A DNA stretch of 64,000 nt from Neobacillus endophyticus (lineage in GTDB: Bacteria > Bacillota > Bacilli > Bacillales > Cytobacillaceae): positions 1,426,001-1,490,000 of the forward strand of contig NZ_JABRWH010000001.1 in the NCBI RefSeq assembly GCF_013248975.1. Direction: 5' to 3'. This document shows, piece after piece, positions 55,361 through 63,523 of the stretch. The position numbers and the translations under genes are program-made. The notes under the pieces are model-generated. The model saw only the letters and a list, made by a program, of their open reading frames with translations. It ran no database searches and was not told the origin of the DNA. Position 1 is the first letter of the stretch, and the number at the start of each line of letters is the position of its first letter.

Positions 55361-55528
55361 GTAAACAGGTTGTAAACTTTGGAAAAAATGCACACAAAAA
55401 TGTAAACATCGATAACAAATTTGTACACATCTTGCTATAAAGCCAAGTAAACTATTTTGTATACATGTAAACAAATTTGTACACGAAGTGTCTGCAAAAA
55501 GTAAACATGTAAACAAATTTGCATACAC
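55361..55528. repeat. Iterons upstream of parM, candidate centromere/operator
   Basis: GTAAAC occurs at 55361, 55372, 55402, 55447, 55467, 55501 and 55509. ACAAATTTGTACAC occurs at 55415-55428 and 55471-55484, with a variant at 55513. CATGTAAACAAATTTG is repeated exactly at 55464-55479 and 55506-55521, 42 bases apart, about four helical turns. The iterons face the parM start across 120 bases. In Alp7/ParMRC systems such DNA is the ParR-bound centromere and operator. The rest of the 55241-55698 gap holds only a dyad element and a terminator. Confidence 0.75.
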
Positions 55529-55645
55529 GAAAAATTGTTACAAATGTTTCAATTACAACAATCCGGCAATCCCCCAACACATATACCTTAAAAGGATATT
55601 TTCCCCATTAATCCCTACAGCATGTCTACCTCGGTGGACACAAAA

Positions 55646-55677
55646 AAGCAGCGGCACCATTTTAGGCTACCGCTGCC
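55646..55677 (-). terminator. Terminator after the YkuD-SGNH gene
   Basis: On the minus strand GCAGCGGTAG and a CCGCTGC arm form a stem around CCTAAAATGGTG, followed by TTTTTTG. Confidence 0.75.
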
Positions 55678-55680
55678 GAG

Positions 55681-55695
55681 TGGTGTCAGGCACCA
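55681..55695. repeat. Dispersed dyad repeat, copy 5
   Basis: TGGTGTCAGGCACCA, identical to the core of copy 1, lies between the stop codon of the YkuD-SGNH gene and its terminator. A GGTGGACA block is at 55632-55640. Confidence 0.7.
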
Positions 55696-55698
55696 CTT

Positions 55699-57258
55699 TT
55701 ACTGCATAACCTTCCAGAATTCCCCTGCTATGACTTGATAGCCTGGAAGGCTTACATGGATATTCTGAGGGTTCGTAATGTAGTTTTTGTAGTTTGCTGC
55801 AATGACTGCGTCGGTTGCAACGAAAGTGGCTCCGTTTTTCACAGCATCTTGCTGAATCGCTCCGTTTAGCCCTTGTAATAATGGCACTAGTTTAGCCTGT
55901 TGGTCTTGTGGATAGTATGGGAATGGATTGTAGTATCCCATAACATAGACTTTTGCCTTAGGATTCAGTTGGTCAATGGTGCTCAAAATTTTATATAAGT
56001 TTGTTCCAGCTGTCGTAATGGCCTGAGGCACCTGATTTAGATCTGTTTTTAGCAATGGGAGCACATCATTAGCCCCAATATCTATCGTAATATGCGTAGC
56101 TTTTTTAATTTCATTTTGCACATCTGCCTTGGCCAAATCGGCTAAAACATTATCCGTCTTATAGCCGGAAACACCATAGTTAACAAATTTCAGAAGTTGA
56201 TAGGATTTTGAAAAATCCTGGGCAATATAATTCGGATATCCCCAGTTCGGATCCACGCCATTCACAACTGGACCATCCTGCCCCTCAGGCGTCATTCCTG
56301 CAGCTAGAGAATCCCCTAATGCCACATAATCCACCTGAATCCAGGCGCCATCCGGCCCCACTTTGTAGCCATTTATCGCTGTATTGACAGCCATTGAGCC
56401 ATCTTTATTAAAATAATACCATTTGCCGCTGATTTGCACCCAGCCAGTCTTCATGGTACCCGATTGATCAAGGTAATAGGTCTTCCCGCCAACACTCAGC
56501 CAGCCGGTATGCATCACACCGGATTTATCTAAATAATACCAATATCCCTTATAGAGCGCCCAGCCAGTCTTCATAACACCGCTTTTATCAAGGTAATACC
56601 ATTGCCCTTTATAAAGCACCCAGCCGGTCTTCATGACGCCATTGCCGTCAAAATAATACCATTGGCTGCCTTTTAACATCCATCCAGTTGTTGCTTTACC
56701 GTTTACATAGTAAAACCAATTTCCACTAACTTGTACCCAGCCATTAGAGATCACATTATAGCCATTTGATTGAGCGATCGTATCAAAGCTGCTGCTAGAA
56801 TAAGTAATGATGACAGGGGTATACAATTGCACTTGATCAAACAGCCAGTGAACCTCTGCATTATGCATTCGGACACAGCCGTGGCTTATATATTTTCCAA
56901 TGGAACTCTCATCGTTCGTCCCGTGAATTCCATAAGTATCACCGTATGTACCATTTGCATCTAATCCCATAAAGCGGTTCCCCATCGGATTACGAGGGTC
57001 TCCCCCAGGAATCCCCAGCTTATAGTAAGGGCGATTTATGATCTTTGTGACAATCCTAAAGTTCCCTTCAGGAGTTAAATCTTTGGTTTTCCCCGTTGCC
57101 ACACTGAAAGTTCTGACCAATTTGCCAGCATTATAGAATGCAAGAGTATTCGTTTGCTTGTTGATAATGATTAACTGTGAACTTCCTGCTGCCTCAGCTG
57201 GAGCATTTGTAAAAATAAAGCTGAATAATAGAACAAGAATCACTGATAATTTTCTCAT
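55699..57258 (-). CDS. L,D-transpeptidase (YkuD) with wall-binding repeats and SGNH hydrolase
   Basis: 519-residue exported fusion. The signal peptide (1-23) is followed by YkuD (about 27-155) with catalytic motif SHGCVRMHN preceded by HGTNDES, so the catalytic Cys is present. Six or seven choline-binding-like repeats span about 170-310, ending MAVNTAINGYKVGPDGAWIQ. The SGNH domain (about 313-519) has GDSLAAG (Ser) and IGANDV (Asn/Asp). Its last block has His in NPQNIHVSLPGYQ, without the usual Asp three residues earlier. It probably acts on peptidoglycan and an ester. Confidence 0.88.
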   Translation of the reverse strand: MRKLSVILVLLFSFIFTNAPAEAAGSSQLIIINKQTNTLAFYNAGKLVRTFSVATGKTKDLTPEGNFRIVTKIINRPYYKLGIPGGDPRNPMGNRFMGLDANGTYGDTYGIHGTNDESSIGKYISHGCVRMHNAEVHWLFDQVQLYTPVIITYSSSSFDTIAQSNGYNVISNGWVQVSGNWFYYVNGKATTGWMLKGSQWYYFDGNGVMKTGWVLYKGQWYYLDKSGVMKTGWALYKGYWYYLDKSGVMHTGWLSVGGKTYYLDQSGTMKTGWVQISGKWYYFNKDGSMAVNTAINGYKVGPDGAWIQVDYVALGDSLAAGMTPEGQDGPVVNGVDPNWGYPNYIAQDFSKSYQLLKFVNYGVSGYKTDNVLADLAKADVQNEIKKATHITIDIGANDVLPLLKTDLNQVPQAITTAGTNLYKILSTIDQLNPKAKVYVMGYYNPFPYYPQDQQAKLVPLLQGLNGAIQQDAVKNGATFVATDAVIAANYKNYITNPQNIHVSLPGYQVIAGEFWKVMQ

Positions 57259-57547
57259 ATCTCTCTCCCCATCTATGTAATTACAATAAAAATATCACGT
57301 TGACATTAAAGAATGTGTCACAATTCGGAGAAAAAATTGTAATATTTTAAAATTCTCCTAACAAAAATAGATTCATAGACTCTTTTCTATTTTTTTATCA
57401 CCATTTTTTAATAGGACCATGCGCTTTTTTTATGTATCTTACTAGGACAAATTAGGCAACGAGAAACGAACGGAATCCAAGTCCAATTAGGACTACAAAT
57501 TGCAACGTTGTCCCAATCAAGAACTTCACTAAAACTGCCTTGCCCAT

Positions 57548-57581
57548 AAAAAATCCCTTCAGCCATTGGGCCGAAGGGATG
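57548..57581 (-). terminator. Terminator after queF
   Basis: ATCCCTTCaGcc pairs with gGcCGAAGGGAT and on the minus strand is followed by TTTTTTATGG. The 57259-57587 gap otherwise holds only AT-rich sequence upstream of the YkuD gene. Confidence 0.8.
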
Positions 57582-57587
57582 AATACC

Positions 57588-58088
57588 TTAACGATTATCG
57601 ATTTTTTCAGGATATAGATCATGGTTCATCAAACGGAACTGAGCCATTTCCTCGTACTTTGTTCCTGGTTTTCCGTAATTGCACCATGGATCGATGGAAA
57701 TGCCGCCCCTAGGCGTAAATTTACCCCAAACTTCGATGTAGCGCGGGTCAAGTAATTTAATTAAGTCATTCATGATGATATTCACGCAATCTTCGTGGAA
57801 ATCGCCATGATTACGGAAACTGAAGAGATATAGTTTCAATGATTTACTCTCGACAATTTTCTTATCCGGAATATAGGAAATATACATGGTCGCAAAATCC
57901 GGCTGACGAGTCAGCGGACATAAGCTGGTAAACTCAGGACAATTAAATTTTACGAAATAGTCACGCTCAGGGTGAAGATTATCGACTGCCTCCAAAACCT
58001 CTGGCGCATACTCAAATGAATATGAAGTACCTTGATTTCCTAATAACGTTAAGTCTTTTAGACCTTGTTCATCTGATCTCCCAGACAT
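57588..58088 (-). CDS. queF: NADPH-dependent preQ0 reductase
   Basis: QueF reduces 7-cyano-7-deazaguanine to preQ1 in queuosine synthesis. The ATG at 58088 ([10 protein letters not shown]) follows TAGGAGG at eight bases and gives 166 residues, the short single-domain form; a start at 58106 is less likely. The nucleophile Cys is in [20 protein letters not shown] (near 58), and the Glu of [22 protein letters not shown] (near 95) is the substrate and NADPH motif. A preQ1-I riboswitch upstream would repress it. queC, queD and queE are not in this window. Confidence 0.94.
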   Translation of the reverse strand: MSGRSDEQGLKDLTLLGNQGTSYSFEYAPEVLEAVDNLHPERDYFVKFNCPEFTSLCPLTRQPDFATMYISYIPDKKIVESKSLKLYLFSFRNHGDFHEDCVNIIMNDLIKLLDPRYIEVWGKFTPRGGISIDPWCNYGKPGTKYEEMAQFRLMNHDLYPEKIDNR

Positions 58089-58166
58089 AAAAAAACCTCC
58101 TACCAATAGTTCCCTGCACTTTCAAATAGAGAGTTTTACTGCTTTATTGCCAACTAATCAGGAAAC

Positions 58167-58196
58167 ATAAAAAGCCACGTCCTTATGGACATGGCC
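58167..58196 (-). terminator. Riboswitch-controlled terminator before queF
   Basis: On the minus strand GGCCATGTCC pairs with GGACGTGGCT, then TTTTTATG. It follows the preQ1 aptamer by about 16 bases, in the arrangement for premature termination when preQ1 is bound. Confidence 0.8.
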
Positions 58197-58212
58197 TGCG
58201 GTCATGTATCCA

Positions 58213-58248
58213 TAGTTTTTTATAGAGGGTTTAAAGCTATGAACCTCT
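58213..58248 (-). promoter_or_regulatory. preQ1-I riboswitch aptamer
   Basis: On the minus strand the sequence reads AGAGGTTCATAGC, then TTTAAACCCTCT, then ATAAAAAACTA. It matches the class I preQ1 aptamer: the P1 stem AGAGG/CCTCT and the A-rich tail that makes the H-type pseudoknot with the loop. Gene context (queF) confirms it. The control mode is transcription termination through the hairpin at 58167-58196. Confidence 0.93.
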
Positions 58249-58343
58249 CCCGCTTGCGTACGGGTATTCTTTTTTCTATTTTTACTATAGTGAACTAGCC
58301 ATTATTCGTCAAATGGAAATTTCTCTCGGGCGGCCCCGCCGCT

Positions 58344-59630
58344 CTATGCCGTTACTTCACCTGTCTGCTCGGCTTCCTTCCGCTTCCCTTTAATGAGAAG
58401 TCCGCCTATCAATCCCAATAACGTGAACATAACCGGGATCATAAACCCATAGCGGTATCCCGTGCTAATCGAAGCTGCATGAAAATGGTCTAATATTTTC
58501 CCAAAAATACTCGGGAGAAGAACCGCGCTGATAAACCCGCCGGTATTGGCGAATCCAGAAACAACGCCAACCTCTTGGATAGGAAACGATTGGCGAACAA
58601 CGGCAAATGTTAGGGAGCTGGCTCCGTTTCCATACCCGATGATCAGGAATAGAATCATCAGCAGATAAATAGGGGGCTTCCCTCCAAAAATGAGAAAGAC
58701 AATCCAGCTTAAACATACAATGATATGCACAATAATATAGGGGCGCTTTAACGAATCCAACCTGCTGGAAATCCAACTGGTCAATGGTGCGCCAATCAGC
58801 GCTCCGATCAGGCCGACCATAATCAGCTGGCTCGCCCCCGAGCGGGTCATGCCATAGACATGCATCCCATATGGCACAGCCCACGATCCGATAAACCCTA
58901 CATACGTTCCAACAAGCCCAAAGTGGCACAAAAAGGTGGCCCATGCCTGGCGGCTGGAAAAAATCCGGCGCAGCAAAAGAAGCGTGTTTTCCCGCTTTTG
59001 TCCTTTCTTACGAACCGCCTTTTTCACCCCTGACTCGGAATCTGTTAAGGCTAATTGCTTAGGCCTTTTAACAAGAACAAAATAAAGCATCAGCCCGCAA
59101 AGACACAAAATCACTCCGGTTGAAAAAAACGGAGCCCGCCAGCCAAAGCTGGAAATCCAAGCGGAATACGGAACCGTCGCCATCAGGAAGCCCAAGCTTC
59201 CGGCCATCCCCGCCATCCCAAGCAATTTAACAAATTCTTGGACTCTAAACCACTGGCTCAAAATCAGTACCAAATTCACCCAGATGGTCGAATCTCCAAT
59301 ACCTGCAAGTAATCGGGCAAGCAAAAGAAAAAAAGCGTTCGGCGCCATACTATAAATCAATGTTCCTATACCATTTAGCACGGCACCAATGATTAGGAAA
59401 TAATTCGGCCCATATCGGTCCGAAAAGATGCCAACAGGGATTTGCAGCCCGGCGTATGCCAAAAATTGAATGCTGGTCAATAAGCCGATCGTTGCTGCGG
59501 TCAGATTGAAATCCTTCATCAACTGATCAGAAATTAACCCCGGTGCTGTGCGTTGGCTCACTATTAAAAAATATGTAAACAATACGGCAGCAAAAACAAT
59601 CCAGCGATAACGGCTATTTTGTTTATTCAA
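58344..59630 (-). CDS. MFS transporter, substrate unknown
   Basis: 428-residue, 12-helix major-facilitator protein. Helix 2 loop motif GIFSDRYGPNYFL and the LLARLLAGIGDSTIWVNLVLILSQWF segment suit the sugar-phosphate/anion-cation symporter branch. A basic cytoplasmic loop (GVKKAVRKKGQKREN) lies after helix 6, as usual. Substrate cannot be assigned. It is monocistronic, divergent from dctP, so co-regulation with the C4-dicarboxylate genes is possible but not shown. Confidence 0.82.
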   Translation of the reverse strand: MNKQNSRYRWIVFAAVLFTYFLIVSQRTAPGLISDQLMKDFNLTAATIGLLTSIQFLAYAGLQIPVGIFSDRYGPNYFLIIGAVLNGIGTLIYSMAPNAFFLLLARLLAGIGDSTIWVNLVLILSQWFRVQEFVKLLGMAGMAGSLGFLMATVPYSAWISSFGWRAPFFSTGVILCLCGLMLYFVLVKRPKQLALTDSESGVKKAVRKKGQKRENTLLLLRRIFSSRQAWATFLCHFGLVGTYVGFIGSWAVPYGMHVYGMTRSGASQLIMVGLIGALIGAPLTSWISSRLDSLKRPYIIVHIIVCLSWIVFLIFGGKPPIYLLMILFLIIGYGNGASSLTFAVVRQSFPIQEVGVVSGFANTGGFISAVLLPSIFGKILDHFHAASISTGYRYGFMIPVMFTLLGLIGGLLIKGKRKEAEQTGEVTA

Positions 59631-59719
59631 TGCACTCTACTCCTGATGTTTAAAGTTTCAACTTATTATACTCCATATTTTTGATTTGTACAGAATTGGA
59701 AATCCCTATTTTCACTGTG

Positions 59720-59785
59720 ACCAAAATCACCAAAAAGAACGATATAACCAAAATATTGTCTGACTATTCTTTAAACTTGTATACT
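59720..59785 (+). promoter_or_regulatory. dctP promoter with upstream direct repeats
   Basis: TTGTCT (59756-59761), an 18-base spacer and TATACT (59780-59785) form a sigma-A promoter. Upstream, ACCAAAAT/A occurs at 59720, 59729 and 59747, spaced 9 and 18 bases. Evenly placed direct repeats next to the -35 are a usual activator site; the MalR-like regulator encoded downstream is the natural candidate. Confidence 0.5.
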
Positions 59786-59848
59786 TCAAATATGCCGAAT
59801 GAAAGGGTTTACAATTTTATAAACTTAATAGATTAGGAGGATGGTTAT

Positions 59849-61102
59849 ATGAAGATCAAATTCAAAAGCTTGACCACTCAAGTATTGATTGCCATCATTT
59901 TAGGGATTATCTTTGGTGCATTGTTTCCCAAAACAGGCGCGGAGTTAAAGGTTCTGTCAGACATTTTTGTAAAAATGATCAAAATGGTCATCGCCCCGAT
60001 TATCTTCTTAACAATTGTTGTCGGGATTGCAGGTATGGGAGATATGAAGAAGGTTGGGCGAATTGGCGGAAAAGCTTTACTTTATTTTGAAATCATTTCC
60101 ACAGTTTCGTTAGCAATCGGGATCCTTTTTGCCACTATTTTCAAGCCTGGTGCAGGAGTGAATGCGCACAGTGCAAAAGGCGATATTACCCAATTTACGA
60201 AACAAGCAGCAGCTAGCAGCCATAGTTTCATGGATTTTATCACGGGAATCATCCCTGATAACTTTATGGGCGCATTAGTAAACGGACAGCTTCTGCCTAT
60301 TCTTTTCTTAGCGGTATTGTTCGGAATTGCCTTATCTGGTTTAGGTGAAAAAGGGAAATCCGTTCTAGAGCTATTTGAAAAACTATCAGATACCTTCTTT
60401 CGCATTGTAAATATCATCATGTACTACTCTCCAATTGCCGCTTTTGGTGCTATCTCTTACACAATCGGGCAATTTGGAATTGGTTCGCTTGTCTCTCTCG
60501 GGAAATTATTCGGTTTAACCGTACTGGCCATGGTTGTTTTCGTCGTCGTGGTTCTTGGCTTAATTGCGAAATTCTATCGCTTTAATATTTTTAAATTTAT
60601 CAGCTATATCAAAGACGAAATTTTCCTTGTTCTTGGAACCTCCTCTTCCGAATCAGCTATGCCTAAATTGGTCGAAAAACTTGAACAATATGGCTGTTCT
60701 AAATCAGTTGTCGGCCTTGTCATCCCAACTGGGTACTCTTTCAACCTGGATGGTACCTCTATTTACCTTTCAATGGCGGCACTGTTTATTGCACAGGCCT
60801 TTGGCATTCATTTAAGCTTTGGTCAGGAAGCGACACTGCTTGGTGTGTTAATGCTTACCTCTAAAGGGGCAGCAGGTGTTACTGGTTCTGGATTTGTTAC
60901 ATTGGCCGCTACATTAGCGGCATTTCCAAGTGTACCAGTTGAGGGAATTGCTTTACTTCTTGGTGTTGACCGCTTCATGTCTACTGCCCGTGCCTTGACA
61001 AACCTGATCGGTAACGGAGTAGCGACAGTTGTTGTTTCCAAAATGGAAAATGAATTTACAGGGACAGAAGAAGTCACTCGTTCAGTTGGAAAAACAGCCT
61101 AG
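59849..61102 (+). CDS. dctP: Dicarboxylate/glutamate:cation symporter
   Basis: DAACS-family symporter of 417 residues. Re-entrant hairpin HP1 sequence LVLGTSSSESAMPKLVEKLEQYGCSKS (near 269) with the SSSE serine motif, then PTGYSFNLDGTSIYLSMAALF (helix 7). HP2 TSKGAAGVTGSGFVTLAATLAA is near 335, and DRFMSTARALTNLIGNGVATVVVSKME near 375. It matches DctP/GltP of Bacillus. C4-dicarboxylate substrate is favoured because malR, malK and malic enzyme follow. TAGGAGGATG precedes the start. A terminator at 61108-61142 follows. Confidence 0.9.
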   Translation: MKIKFKSLTTQVLIAIILGIIFGALFPKTGAELKVLSDIFVKMIKMVIAPIIFLTIVVGIAGMGDMKKVGRIGGKALLYFEIISTVSLAIGILFATIFKPGAGVNAHSAKGDITQFTKQAAASSHSFMDFITGIIPDNFMGALVNGQLLPILFLAVLFGIALSGLGEKGKSVLELFEKLSDTFFRIVNIIMYYSPIAAFGAISYTIGQFGIGSLVSLGKLFGLTVLAMVVFVVVVLGLIAKFYRFNIFKFISYIKDEIFLVLGTSSSESAMPKLVEKLEQYGCSKSVVGLVIPTGYSFNLDGTSIYLSMAALFIAQAFGIHLSFGQEATLLGVLMLTSKGAAGVTGSGFVTLAATLAAFPSVPVEGIALLLGVDRFMSTARALTNLIGNGVATVVVSKMENEFTGTEEVTRSVGKTA

Positions 61103-61107
61103 TTTGA

Positions 61108-61142
61108 AGAGAAACAGCCACGGAGTCCGTGGCTGTTTCTTT
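61108..61142 (+). terminator. Terminator after dctP
   Basis: GAAACAGCCACGGA pairs with TCCGTGGCTGTTTC with no real loop, followed by TTTGG. It is probably leaky or bidirectional. The next operon has its own promoter. Confidence 0.75.
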
Positions 61143-61170
61143 GGTGCTATGAGCGGAAGTAGGATATAAT
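61141..61170 (+). promoter_or_regulatory. Promoter of the malR-malK-malic enzyme unit
   Basis: TTGGTG (61141-61146), an 18-base spacer and TATAAT (61165-61170) precede the malR-like start by about 33 bases. Confidence 0.5.
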
Positions 61171-61202
61171 GGTTTACAGTATTAAAGCAAAGGGGAGAGT
61201 TC

Positions 61203-61886
61203 ATGCAGCCAATCCGGGTGGTGATTGTCGAGGATGATCCGATGGTGATGGAAATTAACGCTGAATTTGTATCCAAGCTTTCGGGATTTGAGTTGGCCGG
61301 GAAAGCATCTACTGGCAATGAAGCACTGGAGTTATTGGAGGAGGTTCATCCTGAACTCGTCTTATTGGATTATTTTTTGCCAGATATGAATGGGCTTTCA
61401 TTATTGCGAAAAATCAGAGAACAAAACTTTCCAGTTGATGTGATTCTTCTTACCGCCAACCGCGATCCGGAGCATATCCAGACGATCTTCCGATCGGGCG
61501 TATCTGATTACATTGTCAAACCATTCCGGTTTGAACGATTCCAATCTGCCTTGGAGAAATATCTTCAAACGGCAAGAAAATTCAAGGATCATCGTCCGTT
61601 TGAACAGGCAGATTTAGATGCGATGACGGGAATTCGGCCTTATCAAGCCGAACCATTCACAGAAGAGCTCTTGCCAAAAGGGCTGAATGACCGAACACTG
61701 AAACAAATCTTGCAATTTCTAAAAGGGCAGGCTTCCCCGCTTTCTTCTGAAGAAGTCGCTGCAGGTACTGGATTATCCCGGGTAACCGTCCGCCGTTATT
61801 TAGAGTACCTCGAGAAAAAGGGAGACATTAAAATGGAAATCCAATACGGCTCTGTCGGCAGGCCGATGAATAAGTATCGGTTATGA
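61203..61886 (+). CDS. malR: Citrate/malate-type response regulator
   Basis: CitB/DcuR-family response regulator of 227 residues (MalR of B. subtilis has about 235). The receiver starts RVVIVEDDPMVMEINAEFV, with the phosphorylated Asp in LVLLDYFLPDMNG (near 58). A C-terminal winged helix spans about 160-225, with LSSEEVAAGTGLSRVTVRRYLEYLEKKGDI. Its stop overlaps the kinase ATG (ATGA). With the kinase it should sense malate or another C4-acid and activate dctP and the malic enzyme. Confidence 0.87.
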   Translation: MQPIRVVIVEDDPMVMEINAEFVSKLSGFELAGKASTGNEALELLEEVHPELVLLDYFLPDMNGLSLLRKIREQNFPVDVILLTANRDPEHIQTIFRSGVSDYIVKPFRFERFQSALEKYLQTARKFKDHRPFEQADLDAMTGIRPYQAEPFTEELLPKGLNDRTLKQILQFLKGQASPLSSEEVAAGTGLSRVTVRRYLEYLEKKGDIKMEIQYGSVGRPMNKYRL

Positions 61887-63493
61887 AAGAAGTGAACACG
61901 TTGCGAAAGAAAAAGCCCCTGTTCAGACTTCAAACAACCATTACCGTGTTGGTTTGCAGTGTCGTAGCATTAGCCTTGTTAGTAACCGATCTGCTTATAA
62001 GCAATGAGGTAGGTAACAGCACGCAAAAGAACATGGAAGACAAAGCGTTAACCATTGCAAGAATGGCAGCCCACTCCCCTGTCATTGTTGAGGCTCTTGA
62101 TAGAAAGCGGGGCGAGAGCGACATTCAATCGTACGCCAATGAAATGACCAGGATTACAAATGTGGAATTCATTGTCGTCATGGATATGAAAGGGATTCGT
62201 TTATCCCATCCAAACCCAGATCAAATTGGTCATCGATTTGTCGGAGGAGATGAAGGGCCGGTTCTAAATGGACACGAACATATCTCCACAGCTAAAGGGA
62301 CATTAGGATACTCATTGAGAGCGTTTACCCCTGTATATTCAACCAATGGCAAACAAATTGGCGCCGTTTCCGTCGGAATTTCTCTGAATAAAGTAAATCA
62401 GGATGTTCGAAACAGTAAAAAAGTCATCTACTTGGCTGTTATTTTTGGTATATTGATTGGCGTAATGGGTGCGGTTATTTTAGCCAGGAAAATTAAAAAA
62501 AGCATGTTTGGGCTGGAACCGTATGAGATTGGGAAATTACTGGAGGAACGCAGTGCAATGCTGCAATCCACAAAGGAAGGCATACTGGCAGTTGATCAGG
62601 ATGCACATATTACGCTCATCAATAATGAAGCTCTGAGACTATTTAAAGAAGCCGGAAAAAACGAAGACCCTGTCGGCCGTTCGGTAGAAGAGTACATTCC
62701 GAACCTCCGCTTGAAAGATGTCCTGGAAACAGGAATGTCCAGGATCAATGAAGAAGTCGATTTATCTGGCATTACCCTGATGTCTAACCAATTACCCATA
62801 AGTATGGGAAATGAAATTGTCGGAGCAATCACCACGTTCCGTGACAAAACAGAAATCAATCAGTTGGCCGAAGAACTTACCGGTGTAAAACTCTATGCCG
62901 AAGCCTTGAGGGCCCAATCCCATGAATTCATGAATAAGTTGCATGTAATTTTGGGACTCGTTCAACTAGAAAAATATGAAAAACTATCGGAATATATTAA
63001 TCAAATATCTGGCCATCTCCAAAATGAAGTCGGTTACATTGTCAGCAAAGTGAAGGATCCGGCTTTGGCGGGCTTCATTCTTGGGAAAATGAGCTACGCC
63101 AGGGAGTTCGGTGCTGAACTTACTTTTACTGGGGAAGGGATCTTGCCAGAGCCCTATAACCCGGAAGTGACCCATGAATTAATTACCATTTTGGGTAATT
63201 TAATTGATAACGCTTTAGAAGCTCTCATGAAGCAGGAGGAAAAGAAACTTTCCGTACACTTCGATTATTACGATCACGAGCTTTCATTAGAAGTATCTGA
63301 TAATGGAGCCGGGATGAACGAAGAAATGTCCAGCAAGATTTTTTCAAAAGGTTTCTCAACAAAAGGAACCAATCGGGGACTTGGGCTGTTTCTTGTGAAA
63401 CGAAGCTTGGAAAAACTTCATGGTGATATCGATCTTTTTACAAAAGAAGGCGAAGGAACAAGATTTATTCTAACAATCCCTTATCCTAATTAA
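61883..63493 (+). CDS. malK: Citrate/malate-type sensor kinase
   Basis: CitA/DcuS-family membrane kinase of 536 residues. Two membrane segments (about 15-37 and 175-200) enclose an extracytoplasmic PASp sensor domain of about 140 residues with the RLSHPNPDQIGHRF motif that lines the ligand pocket. A cytoplasmic PAS domain follows (about 222-330). The phospho-His is in LRAQSHEFMNKLHVILGLVQLEKY, with HATPase motifs LGNLIDNALEAL and DNGAGM. MalK (533) has the same size and layout. Overlap with malR by four bases. Confidence 0.88.
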   Translation: MKEVNTLRKKKPLFRLQTTITVLVCSVVALALLVTDLLISNEVGNSTQKNMEDKALTIARMAAHSPVIVEALDRKRGESDIQSYANEMTRITNVEFIVVMDMKGIRLSHPNPDQIGHRFVGGDEGPVLNGHEHISTAKGTLGYSLRAFTPVYSTNGKQIGAVSVGISLNKVNQDVRNSKKVIYLAVIFGILIGVMGAVILARKIKKSMFGLEPYEIGKLLEERSAMLQSTKEGILAVDQDAHITLINNEALRLFKEAGKNEDPVGRSVEEYIPNLRLKDVLETGMSRINEEVDLSGITLMSNQLPISMGNEIVGAITTFRDKTEINQLAEELTGVKLYAEALRAQSHEFMNKLHVILGLVQLEKYEKLSEYINQISGHLQNEVGYIVSKVKDPALAGFILGKMSYAREFGAELTFTGEGILPEPYNPEVTHELITILGNLIDNALEALMKQEEKKLSVHFDYYDHELSLEVSDNGAGMNEEMSSKIFSKGFSTKGTNRGLGLFLVKRSLEKLHGDIDLFTKEGEGTRFILTIPYPN

Positions 63494-63523
63494 AGGATAA
63501 AATAAATATTGGAGGAGTTATCG

